The notes under the pieces were generated by a model that was given only the letters and a program-made list of their open reading frames with translations, was not told the DNA's origin and ran no database searches. The translations under genes and the position numbers were made by a program. DNA of 64,000 nucleotides from Punica granatum (Eukaryota > Streptophyta > Magnoliopsida > Myrtales > Lythraceae): positions 25,462,199 to 25,526,198 of the forward strand of contig NC_045127.1 of the NCBI RefSeq assembly GCF_007655135.1. Reading direction: 5' to 3'. The number at the start of each line of letters is the position of its first letter. Position 1 is the stretch's first letter. Below, piece after piece: positions 21,996 through 32,002 of this stretch.

Positions 21996-24900
21996 AGTTG
22001 TGTGGACCTGAATATGCTCTCATTGGGGCCCGCAGGCGTGCGCAGTATCCACCTGACTAGGGATGTGTGACGGACAAGCGTGAAAAGAAGTCGCCACTTC
22101 CTGTTTACGACCCGAGGGTCGAGGGCCAGTAAGTTACCCGGGTCTAATACTCCTAGTCGCTAAGGCAATGGTCATGTGGAGCCGGAAATTCCGAGTTCGG
22201 GGGTTCTATTAAATACGGGCCTATCTCCCGCACGCCCTTTCGGTACTCTATTTATGTGATTTAAAGTTGCACTTGACTCGCCTGTTTTGACACCGTAAAT
22301 TCAACAAAACGATCATTTCGGGTCAAGGACCAAGAGAGGAATAAGCTCGCACGTCGAGGAATTGGTTCGCTATCCTCGCACTATGATTCATGAAACCATG
22401 GTGGTCGACTTCCCACACGAATCGAAACTGCGAAGCATTAAGTCTACTCGTCTCCGGGTAAGTGAATCGATTCGATTGGTTCTACACTTGGACCTTTCGC
22501 TCACCGACCGGGATCCTTATAATGAATGAATAAATGTACAAATAAAATATCCTTACAATGTGCCCTCGAATAGTTACAGAACATAAAGAATACAGTACAT
22601 GGACCCCAGTTGGCTCGCATTAAGCCAAATATTCATCTCCAACTCACCGTGAAATTTTGAACGACTGACGAATAAATTAAGGCAACACAGGCTCAAAGAG
22701 CCGGGGGTCGGGTCCAATCGGACCGACGGATAGCAAAAGAGTAAATCGACTCTCAAGACGGCCGTGAGACCGGTAGAGCTCCCGGGCGATAGTCTAATCG
22801 CGATTCACACACCCGTTCCAAGTTATCTTTCATATAGACACTACTCGAAGCAAGGCAGTGACTCGGGGTTAGACCCCGTTCCGCATTCGGGTTGCGCGCA
22901 CTCGATATGTATGGGGGCGTTGGACCCCGTGATCGATGGATTGAAGGCGTTAGACCCCGTGCAAAGCGTAACTTATAGGCTCGGGCTTGAACCGCAACAA
23001 AACAGCAAATAACAGATGGAAACGAACAAAAACAGATGAATACAAACAAATTGTGTATAATGTCGTGTTTACCTGATTAGCCAATTATGGACCAGAGTTA
23101 CTTGACAAGCAATTTTCTAACCTAAACAAACAAGTGAACGTGCTTGAATAAAGTGCTAATTCGGCTACATGTGTGGGTTTGTTTTAAATTTATTATGTAT
23201 AATGACAATGCGGGCTTTACAGATTATGTCAGGAATGCATGTTTTGACCCAAAATTTGGAACCTAGAGTTCCGCCTAGTCATTTTCTAACGTTTAATTAA
23301 GTCGAATGAACAGTTAGTCAGGTTTTGCGCGTTTTATGACAAAGATGCGGTGTCTAAGTACCCGAATCTATGGTAGGATGATGGAAACACTTAGATCGGA
23401 TGAAGTGGGCTATGCAAATTAAACTTGCACCCGAATGGGCTGTCCATCCTTACCCGTGAATCGAAGTGCTTCAATCACCCTAACACCTAGGGTGTCGGTG
23501 GATCATAAACTAACGGTTGTGCCCTTGAACCGATAAAATGTGTAAAGTGCTCGTACAAAATTGAGATCACGTGACACGAACTATCAAAAGTCGGTAGCCA
23601 GTGTCGACCGATCCCTTAGGTCTACTAGGGTCGTGCTGACCCCAAAAGAGCTGAGAAAATGGTAGCTCCGCCCGGGAGTGGTCTAAGAAAGACTTGTGCA
23701 CCCCGACTCGAGCCACCTCAAATCAGGTCTGGACTCTAGTCAAGATGCACGAGCGTTCCCTAAATGTCCATGCTACGCGTGTTACGTGTCGCAGTGCTTT
23801 TTCATCCAGAGGTGTATATTCCCATTCTGCCTGGATCCGGTATCATAAGTCATATCGTTTCGACTTAAGATTGTGAGTTTGAAAATGGCATTTTCGATAG
23901 TTCATGATGCATCGACGTGATTACAAATTAATAACCGGTTCATGCGATTTATTTAAGCTAAGCGGTTTACTTAGCCAGATGACACGTCTCATTTCCCCAT
24001 GTGTGGATTTATTAATTTAATTAGAATTTGTCGAATGCTTTGGTTTGCAAGTTTCAAGCCGGCCATTGATGGACCTTTCGATAAGAGCTTTAATTCCCGA
24101 CCGTGTCGAAGTTAAAACCGCTTTTAAACCGAGTTTATGTGATCAATCTGGTTCGTGTTAGATTTTAATTAAAATGACATGTGGCACTACAAAACACATG
24201 AATCATGAGCACACAATCACATGAAGCTCATTGAATCCACTCGTCATGCATCGAAAGACCTATCTCATTGTGCTAAGATGAAGATTTGTACCTAATCCCA
24301 AGAGATTCTCGGGATGAGCTAGCTAGGAAGATCCTTGACTACCGTGGACCGAGGCAGCCTTCAAGTCGGGACTCACCTAAGCCTAAGTAAGTCTCCACGT
24401 CGTCTTCAATCCACACCAGCATCGATCTATTATCTCCTCGTCTCTCCACCTTTCTTCCCCTCCCATAGGACATGCAAAACAAAAAGCAAACACGAGAGGA
24501 CAATCGAAGAAGAGGAACACAACGAGGGGTGCTTAATGTGAAAACAAGACTTCCAAGGCAAGAACATAGCATCACAAGACCATTCCTATAATTTTGGAGG
24601 CAAATTGCACCAAAATAGAAGAGATCCTATCCAAGTAAAACTCTGCCAGGCATAAGCGAAATTAAGCCAAGGAAAGCATGCTCATGAACGACCAATGGAT
24701 AACCTCAATCTTTATACAATAACTTCCAAAGACACCAAATAAATCATGCTAGCCAGTCAGCCCATTATTAGATCAAGTGTGTCTTTTTCGAATTGAACCA
24801 ACGCTCAAAAGCCCAAGAGACTAAATTCGGATCAGACCGGTCACAAGGGCAAAATTACCTCAAAATCAACAAAAATTGCATTCCTTCAACTATGAACGAC

Positions 24901-25384
24901 ATCCCGCAACCAAGCATGGAAAAACAACTCCTGAAGAGATCCTATAACGTTCATTTCAAGTCAAAACTGGACTAACAAACCCTTACTTATAGATCAACCA
25001 CACAATCGGGTATGATGATAACTTGTCGAGCTCGAACAAAGACATCATGAAGCAAACAAAAATTGATACAGAACTCAGCCCATTGATCAAATACGACCTA
25101 TTCTCATCAGTATCATGCAAAATAAGCCCAAATCACTCTTGAGAATCACTATACAGTTCAGCCACAGATTCATGTGCAGTTTCCAATCATCTAGATAGCA
25201 CAAACATGATTAAACCGATTGAAGAAACATTACAGAACTCAGCTTGGTAGTTGAGTCGTATTCTAAGCCTTGGAAATCAAGCAAAACCATCGAGCAAATG
25301 CACTTCCATCCCACTTAAGTTCATCTACGTGTTTAAGTATGACATCACCTCATAACTCCAATAATAAATTTGTCGAGAATTAAT

Positions 25385-25645
25385 GGTGTGTTTGGTTTTA
25401 GAGTTAAATAGAGTTGAGTTTTGATTTTAATTGAATTGTAATAATTGTGTTGTTGAATTATGAGAAAAAAGTGTGAAAAAGTAATGAATAGTTAAGAGAA
25501 TTTAATATTAAAAATTGAATTGAATGGTTAAAAAAAGAAAAAAAAAGAAAAAAAAGTAATAATTGTGTTGTTGACTTTTGTTGTGTAGTGAGTAGAGTTA
25601 AAGTTAGAGTTCAAATTTTAAAAATTGACCCTAAAACCAAACGGG
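25385..25645. mobile_element. Short TIR element (MITE), about 260 bp
   Basis: The left end reads GTGTTTGGTTTTAGAGTTAA and the right end reads ACCCTAAAACCAAACGGG, so the ends are inverted copies of TTTGGTTTTAG(A/G)GT. The interior is AT-rich and non-coding. A target duplication is not clear. It sits in the E2 LTR. The family cannot be assigned from the sequence alone. Confidence 0.6.
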
Positions 25646-27347
25646 TTGGAAAGAGTATCCTAAACCGACATCGGAAAGACCGAAATGACACGAAACACAA
25701 GCGGTCCTAAGGTGCCTAGACACATGGGGGACTTATCCAACAATGATAAGGTGGCCAAAGCAAGTTTCTAAGGACCTGATTCCTGACACACCGGCATGCA
25801 CAATCATTCTAAAATCGAGCTTAAAACAATAAGACACGAGGTAAGAATCATCTCAAGCAACACCTATACAATATGAGCGTGCATAAGTGAATTTTCAACA
25901 CACCACAACCAAATGATCTTGAGAACCAACTTAACTTCAGTAGTGCCATAGAAAAGGCACAAGTTAATCACAACAGAAGCATGGGGCGTCAAACATACAC
26001 GTCCTAACCAGCCGTTACTATTGTATCGATCAATAACCAAACATGAATCCTTCAATAAGTCATCGTGCAACTCAACCTAGCAGCAACAATGAATCTCGCG
26101 GTCAAAAACCTCACCAAACTTCTCCATCATTCAGGACAAGGTTGTGGGCAGGAAGGGTAACAGAGGAAATTGAAGCCTGGAGTTAGTTTTGTTGTTCAGG
26201 CGTATGACTGTGTAGCTTGAGCTGCAGTGGCGTTGAGATAGGCGGAGACAAGGTCATAAGGAACCATACACTGCAGTAATGGCGGCCTAAGTCTTTCCTG
26301 ATAGGAGGAAAAGGGACAGTGAAACAGAATTGAGAGAAAAAGAAGCAAACAAGCACAAACTATTATTGAGAAAGTGAAAGGAAGTAGTGACATAGCTCGG
26401 TGAAGGAGGTCATGGTGGAGGTGCTGCTGTGTTGTAGTCGAAAATGATAGAAAATGAAGAGCAAACGCTTATGATGGTGAGCTGGCTGTTACAGTCAGTT
26501 GCAGAGGAGGAAAGAGAGAAGTCGAGGTGATGAGGATGATGATCAGACGTTGGTGAATATTATGAATGGTGATGAAGATCATCTCGAGTCCAGGAAGGGA
26601 GGAAGAAGATGGTGTTGGTCTGTTTGTTCTCTGTTACTGAGCATGACCGAAAGGAAAGAGGGAGAGTGAGGATGGTGAACGGGAAAGGTTCGAGTGAGGG
26701 GGGCTGTAACGAACAACAAGCAACACAGAAAGGAGAGGAATGTGGTGATCGAAAAGGCAATGAACGTTTTAGGAAGGGAGCTGAGGGAGGTCGGGAAAAA
26801 AAAATGAAAAATTGGTGATCTGTGTTGCAGCTGGGGAAGGGAAGAAACTCAGAGGGGGTACGATGATGACAGAGGGTCATGATGGTTCAGGGGAGAAGAA
26901 GAGAGGGGGAAGGAAGCTGCTGCTGTGTGTTGTTGTTGGTCCTATGCTTGTCAGCTTCAGTTCAGAGTGACCAAGAGACAGAGGGAGAGCTGAGAGGGTT
27001 GATCAGAGGTGAGGGAGACTGAGCTCTTCTGATGCCTCCTGCCCCCTCGGGAAGAAAGAGAACCTAGAGAGAGAGGGATTGCGTGAGGATGGGGGGTGGC
27101 GTGATGGAGGTGCCGCAGAGAGCATGGGCATTGCAGAAAGTAGTGGCTGCCGTGGGTAGGAAGCAGCGAGGGAGATGAAGAAGAAAAGTGATGTTGATTT
27201 GATCTGCCGTGCTTCCAATTGCAGGCTGCAGGGAAAAATAGAAAAAATAAAGAGAACAAGGAAGGGCAAAAAGAAAACAGTCAACGATGATCTAGATGGG
27301 GTCGGCCCACTTGGCCACTTGGGGCTGACCCCTATGCTACCTATTTG

Positions 27348-27378
27348 TTCTTCTTCTTCTTCTTCTTCTTCTTCTTTT
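27348..27378. repeat. (TTC)n microsatellite
   Basis: About nine TTC units followed by a T-rich stretch, inside the E2 LTR. Confidence 0.9.
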
Positions 27379-28118
27379 CTTTTCCTTTTTTTTACATATT
27401 TTTTTATTTATTCGTACAGGTGTAACGGGCGCAATTCGATTTTCTCGAGATCAATTGGCGTTTTCCAACTGAATGTGTTGAAGTTGAGAAATTCAAAAAA
27501 TAATCGGTTCTATGAGAATTCCAATTTGCGTCGATAGGGATCGAATCTAGACTTTGAGCCTTCGCAACACATCGGTCGTAATTACTCGATTATTTTGAAA
27601 TTCAATATTTTCAAACGAATATCCGAAAAGTATTTCGGGACCACTGTCATTGTATTCAAAAAAATTCAAGGATCGATATTATGTAGAGAATTATTTTTCA
27701 GCCCCACATTTTGTTCCGGATTTTGAAAATTGAAGTTGATGCTTATAAAGCCCAAAAACGTCCCGTAAGTATTGTTTTGAAAAATGTATCGTTTGAAATT
27801 AACTTAAGGAAATGCCTCGATTTAAAAACCCGTGAATGCTCAAGCAATTAGTCAAAAATACTTCCCATCGATGGATGACCAAAATGACAATTTTGCCCCT
27901 CCTCCTATTGATCATGCTAGGTTGTCGATTTTGAATTCTTATCGCGCCATGATCCTATGTGCCTTGTCCTTGGGGCCGTCAGGTTGACATGGGCGACCCG
28001 ATAATGAATAGTAACATGACGAATGTTCGACGGTTTTCTATTGTGGTTCAAGGTTGTTGTTAGAAATGTTGTCGATGTCTCTCCTTGGAGCTGGTGGACC
28101 AAAATGTGGTGCTGACAG

Positions 28119-29330
28119 TGCAGATTCTTCCCCCAACTAACGAAGAGATCTTGGCAGAATTACTATATATGAAATTGAGCACAATTTTGCAAAGAAATAG
28201 CCCACTTGTTTCTCGAGAAGATGGGAAATATGCTCAATAACATTTGATTGAATAGTTGACCCAGCTCGTTGTTGTTTGAAGAAAAATAAAGAGTTTTGAC
28301 TTTCATGTAAAGAAGTTAGGAAATGAAAATAATGCATTAACAACAAAGCTAGGAGATTTTTATTGTGAAATCCCCGACTAGGATATCCCAAATCGAGGGT
28401 GTTAGTGGCCAGCGGGATGCCCCAACCTTTCTCCGAACACCAATTCAGTTTTTTTTATTTTAATTTAATTTAGTTGTTTATGTCCCATCAAAATTATACA
28501 TGTATACGGTCGAAATGCCATGTTAGCTTTCTAGTCAATTTTTTTATGGAAAGTTGACGGTGTGCTATGTGGTGAAAAATTCAAAATTTTTGTCTTGTAC
28601 GGTAAAAATGCATCAAAATGTGCTACCTCATTAAAAAAGGTCAAAAAATCGTGATGTATGACATTAATATTTACTTGTACTTTTATTGAATCAAAATGTG
28701 CTACCTCATGAAAAGGGTAAAACAAAATCAAGTTGTATGGACTAATTTTTTTAAAAAATAAAATATCAAACTTAAAAATTGAAAAAAATAAAAATTAAAT
28801 TAAATAAATATAGTAAAGATTTTAAAAAATAGAGTTAAAACATGAATGAAATTCAGAAGAAAAAGCATATTTTTTTAATAAATAAGATTCACAAAACATA
28901 AAGAAAATAAAAAATAGAAAAATTCAGAAAAAGGAAAATTGCAAGAAAAAGAAAAAGAAAGTAAAAAAATCAAAGCTAAAATAGAGTTAGTAATCTGATC
29001 AGGAAAGAGGGATGAATATTGAAATAAATCTTCATGAGATTATCTTAAGATTAATTAATCGCACGTATGAAATGTTCAAGTTAAAATTTTGCTTTAAATT
29101 TTGCGACATGCTTTTCAATTAACTTTCGTACATACTTTAATTAAATTTTGGAAATCTAAGAAAAACAATTTACCCCTCTAAAATCAACATTCCTCCGCCG
29201 CTCACATTTTGTTTTGGTTACCCTTTATTTGCCTCTCAGGTCGAACCCGTCATAGCTCATTCCAAAGATTGGCCTCTTGAGGCTTATTCGCTCTTTATCA
29301 AGTCTAACAAACTCACAACGACTACACCAC
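28119..29330. other. AT-rich region without a recognised gene
   Basis: This DNA lies between the E2 LTR and the viral locus. Much of it (28440-29000) is A/T-rich low-complexity sequence. AAAATGTGCTACCTCAT occurs twice (about 28616 and 28693). The frames at 28137-28391 and 28531-28731 (minus) have no family resemblance I can name. It may be old host intergenic DNA. Confidence 0.5.
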
Positions 29331-29354
29331 TATATATATATATATATATATATA
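29331..29354. repeat. (TA)n tract at the left edge of the viral locus
   Basis: Twelve TA units run into the viral end sequence TACACCCAAGACCTA. The mirror-image right end also abuts a (TA)n tract (41528-41552). Caulimovirid integrations in rice (RTBV-like and florendoviruses) are reported at TA dinucleotide repeats, so this probably marks the original target. Confidence 0.85.
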
Positions 29355-29454
29355 CACCCAAGACCTAGACGTAGGGGATAACCATCGAATACAGAAAGAA
29401 CAAGGATCTGATACGCATAGACGATCAAGATAAATGTAAGATCAACATGGAAGA

Positions 29455-29460
29455 TTTATT
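29455..29460 (-). terminator. Polyadenylation signal AATAAA, component B
   Basis: The minus-strand AATAAA lies about 255 bp downstream of the TATA box. That matches the caulimovirid layout, in which the signal follows the transcription start at short distance, is bypassed once, and gives a terminally redundant RNA. The same signal is at 41417-41422 in the other copy. Confidence 0.7.
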
Positions 29461-29713
29461 CAAAAATTTAGCCCATGATGGGCTGAAGGGAGTACATGAT
29501 GTTTAGGAAAACAAAAGAAGACATGAGAAGAAGAAAAAGAAAAGGAATGAGTCTGACAGAACTCAATCCATGCTTACACTGAAACTTACACTCAGAATGG
29601 GGGTTGGAGGATCCGGGTTATGGGAGCCGGATGATTACATATCAGAAGAAAAGATAAAGAAGAAGAGAGTATTATGTGGTGGATGAGTCCCCCCTCGATG
29701 CTAGAGGAAGAGG

Positions 29714-29722
29714 CCTCTTATA
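29714..29722 (-). promoter_or_regulatory. TATA box of the component B promoter
   Basis: Minus-strand TATAAGAGG lies in a conserved context (CT-rich sequence downstream). The identical element is at 41155-41163 in the other inverted copy. It is the likely core promoter of the pregenomic RNA (35S-like). Confidence 0.75.
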
Positions 29723-30041
29723 GGCAGTGGTGGATGCCTTGTAGCTGTGCAGCCTTGGACTGTGCACTCACATGCGGGGTTCCTGTTGACTCCAGTGGGA
29801 AAATACTGTAGCTACAGTGACCTTTTTTGTCGCAAATAGTGACAGGAGGCTGCTTTATGTCGGGTACGCTCGCCGAAAGGTTTTTTGTCCGTTATGGTAC
29901 CACTGTGAGTAGTGGTGGGACGCTCCCGGAGATTGCTCTGATTATGTGGGGCATAGCCTTGTGAGCCGAAAGGTTTTTTGTCAGGTAATGATCCACGAGC
30001 TGTTGCAGTGGGCGGACGCCTTCGGTTGCTGAGGCTAGCAA

Positions 30042-31631
30042 TTACTTTTGCCGATGAGCAATTTGGGAATCCAATATGAACTCTCTTTCAAACTTGTCAA
30101 TGAAGAAATCATGACGAGTGCTGAACCCTGGTTGTACTGGCAAGTCGATAAGAGATATATGCAGGAAAACCCTCTGGAATTCACCTGAGAACTGGAGAAT
30201 ATGCTCTGGGTATTTACGCCAGTGCCATTCATTTACCTGAACCCAAGCTCGCCATTTGCTAATCTGGTTGGTGATTGGCCCTTCTGCTGACCAAAACTTT
30301 GCCTCCGGAGTTAGAATGCTTCTTGAACTTACCGGAGAGATAAAAATGTAATGGATAGCAGGTTGGACTTTAATGGGGGAGATCCACTCTGGGGGAGAGG
30401 ATTCAATGCTGATGAAGAGGCTGGCCGATCGACGTAATGACTTTTTGATCATGGTCCAAGCATTATCCCCAAAGAGGGACTGATACTCTGGTCGATGTTC
30501 ATCCTCTGGTTTCAGGATTATGGATTTGAGAACTCCATATTTCAGAAGATCACAAAATTCGAAATGGTGATTATAAAATTTATCTTTGAAAGGGAAAACA
30601 TAAAAACTTATCATGGGGATCGAGAATTCCAGGATATGTCTGCAACCATCCATGAGTAAGATATCAGCCCTTTCAAAAGCATCATCGTCCTCGTGTTGAT
30701 CGTAGGGTTGTGGAAAATCATTTTGAAAATGGTTTTTTCTTTCCCAATTCCAAAACCATCCGTCAATTCCTTTCTGTGAGCAAGCACAGAACTGAAGGAG
30801 TCTTTTGAAAAAAGAGATCATGGTTGTAGTAGAATCCTGAAGACTTGTCTCAGAAATTTTTAAGACAATATCATCAGGAAGTTTTGAAAGGAACAGGATT
30901 TCTCCTGCTCGAGGGAAAATGCCACTGAGAGTTACCTCAATGGGTTTTTTCAAAAACATTTTCTCAGTCAAGCTTCCTATGAGGGGAATTTCTGACTGGT
31001 TTATCGATGGAGTTGATAAGGACTCCAAATCCTGCTTTAATTTTTTATTTTCATTATCAATAGCGTCTTTTTCTCTGAGGTGGGACTCAGAAAATTCTAA
31101 GACTTCTATTCTTTCCGCACAGAGGCTTTCGATTTCTTTTCTGAAGCCTTCATTTTCCTTTTCCAGAATACCTCTCCTTTTTTCACTCTTTTTTAATTTT
31201 TTCATCAGAGCATGATTTTCTCTCTGCATTTCTGTAAAGTGCTCTGTGAAATTATCGAACTCAACTAACCTATTTTGGAGGAAAGCTTGAGTCTGAGCTT
31301 TTTGGAGGGATAGCTCTTGTTGCAGCGAATCGATTTTCAGGCAAAGTTCCAACTGCAAGGACGCTTTGCTGTTGCCTTGTTCCTCCATGTGAAGGACCAA
31401 TGCATTTATGGATTCCTCACCCTTTTGAGGATTCTTTATGGAAGCCCATAAATTATCCAAGATGAGTTGTTGCCTATGATTAGGCCGCCAAGCCGTGAGG
31501 CTGGACTTTATGCAGAATCTCTTTTTGGGAGGCAGATCCTGATGATTATGTGTTTTGCTCCTGAAAGAGGAGCCTTCGCAGGCCTGGTCAAACCAGGGGT
31601 ACTCCATGTTCCTGAATGTAGACATGAACAA
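30042..31631 (-). CDS. Component B second ORF: 529-residue coiled-coil protein of unknown function
   Basis: An intact minus-strand frame of 529 codons starts at 31631 (MFMSTFRNMEYPWFDQ) and ends at a TAA that is also the first base triplet of the inverted repeat. Residues about 85-210 form a long charged heptad-rich coiled coil (LCLKIDSLQQELSLQ..., ..KKLKKSEKRRGILEKENEG...). The C-terminal half (about 230-529) is globular, rich in Trp and Phe, with no motif I recognise. It has no evident similarity to the second ORF of component A. In other caulimovirids the second ORF can encode a transactivator/inclusion body protein, and the coiled coil would suit such a role, but this is inference. The frame has no stop or frameshift, in contrast to component A. 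Confidence 0.75.
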   Translation of the reverse strand: MFMSTFRNMEYPWFDQACEGSSFRSKTHNHQDLPPKKRFCIKSSLTAWRPNHRQQLILDNLWASIKNPQKGEESINALVLHMEEQGNSKASLQLELCLKIDSLQQELSLQKAQTQAFLQNRLVEFDNFTEHFTEMQRENHALMKKLKKSEKRRGILEKENEGFRKEIESLCAERIEVLEFSESHLREKDAIDNENKKLKQDLESLSTPSINQSEIPLIGSLTEKMFLKKPIEVTLSGIFPRAGEILFLSKLPDDIVLKISETSLQDSTTTMISFFKRLLQFCACSQKGIDGWFWNWERKNHFQNDFPQPYDQHEDDDAFERADILLMDGCRHILEFSIPMISFYVFPFKDKFYNHHFEFCDLLKYGVLKSIILKPEDEHRPEYQSLFGDNAWTMIKKSLRRSASLFISIESSPPEWISPIKVQPAIHYIFISPVSSRSILTPEAKFWSAEGPITNQISKWRAWVQVNEWHWRKYPEHILQFSGEFQRVFLHISLIDLPVQPGFSTRHDFFIDKFEREFILDSQIAHRQK

Positions 31632-31721
31632 GGGTTATGGTAAATTTATGTTTAAATCAACCACCACTGGTTCCTGGTAGAGATAATGGCCAATGACTAG
31701 CCCATAATCCTCTCGGGTTTT

Positions 31722-31985
31722 TTATGTGGAGTTAATATGCAGAAAACAGGGTTTTTTATTGCAAGGAGGGACTCTCTTGCAATGCCTGTCGAAGTGAGCA
31801 CACAACACATCGGACACAGGATGATCAATGAGGGCACAAATATTATGGATATATGACGTATAAATACGATCCATAGAGTCTGTTTCCCCGTCCTGTATAT
31901 TATTTTGTATATCATCAAGACTGTCGTCTTGTAACAGTTCAAACAGCCAATTGTGTAACCACTCTTGAGCAGACTCCACGGCCAT
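31722..31985 (-). CDS. Small 87-residue ORF of component B
   Basis: The minus-strand ATG at 31985 (MAVESAQEWLHNWLFELL) lies 17 bp after the stop codon of the coat/protease ORF. The frame ends 90 bp before the next ORF. The N-terminus is an acidic amphipathic helix. The C-terminus has a Cys/His cluster (CAHFDRHCKRVPPCNKKPC) that could bind metal. In component A this position is occupied by RT and RNase H. I do not recognise the protein. The compact arrangement and intact frame suggest a real gene, but its short length leaves doubt. An overlapping frame (31942-31697) is likely spurious. Confidence 0.5.
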   Translation of the reverse strand: MAVESAQEWLHNWLFELLQDDSLDDIQNNIQDGETDSMDRIYTSYIHNICALIDHPVSDVLCAHFDRHCKRVPPCNKKPCFLHINST

Positions 31986-32002
31986 TTCCTACATGAGATG
32001 TA

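Larger units (their letters stand above)
21999..28118 (-). mobile_element. 5' LTR of the minus-strand Ogre element E2, about 6.1 kb
   Basis: It starts (minus strand) at 28118 with TGTCAGCACCACATTTTGG and ends at 21999 with ...GGTCCACACA beside the PBS. The end block has the hairpin variant 22108-22121. The part near the PBS is clearly like the other LTRs. The upstream half (about 24300-27900) is diverged and contains a MITE (25385-25645) and a TTC microsatellite (27350-27376), which partly explains the extra length. Several open frames of 60-120 codons occur, but none has a recognisable domain. Confidence 0.7.
29353..30044 (-). repeat. Left inverted copy of the viral intergenic region (component B)
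   Basis: Read on the minus strand this is nearly identical to 40826-41525. Both begin with the TAA stop codon of the preceding ORF, TTGCTAGCCTCAGCAACCG-like sequence, and two copies of a 20-bp element. Then come a TATA box, an AATAAA signal, and the end block CACCCA(A/G)GACCTA. Differences are scattered substitutions and small indels. It functions as promoter and 3' end of the pregenomic RNA in caulimovirids. Confidence 0.9.

Noticed and set aside
26560..27284. Cluster of overlapping open frames on both strands in the E2 LTR
   Set aside because: Purine/pyrimidine-biased sequence keeps several frames open at once. No domain or consistent codon pattern is visible.
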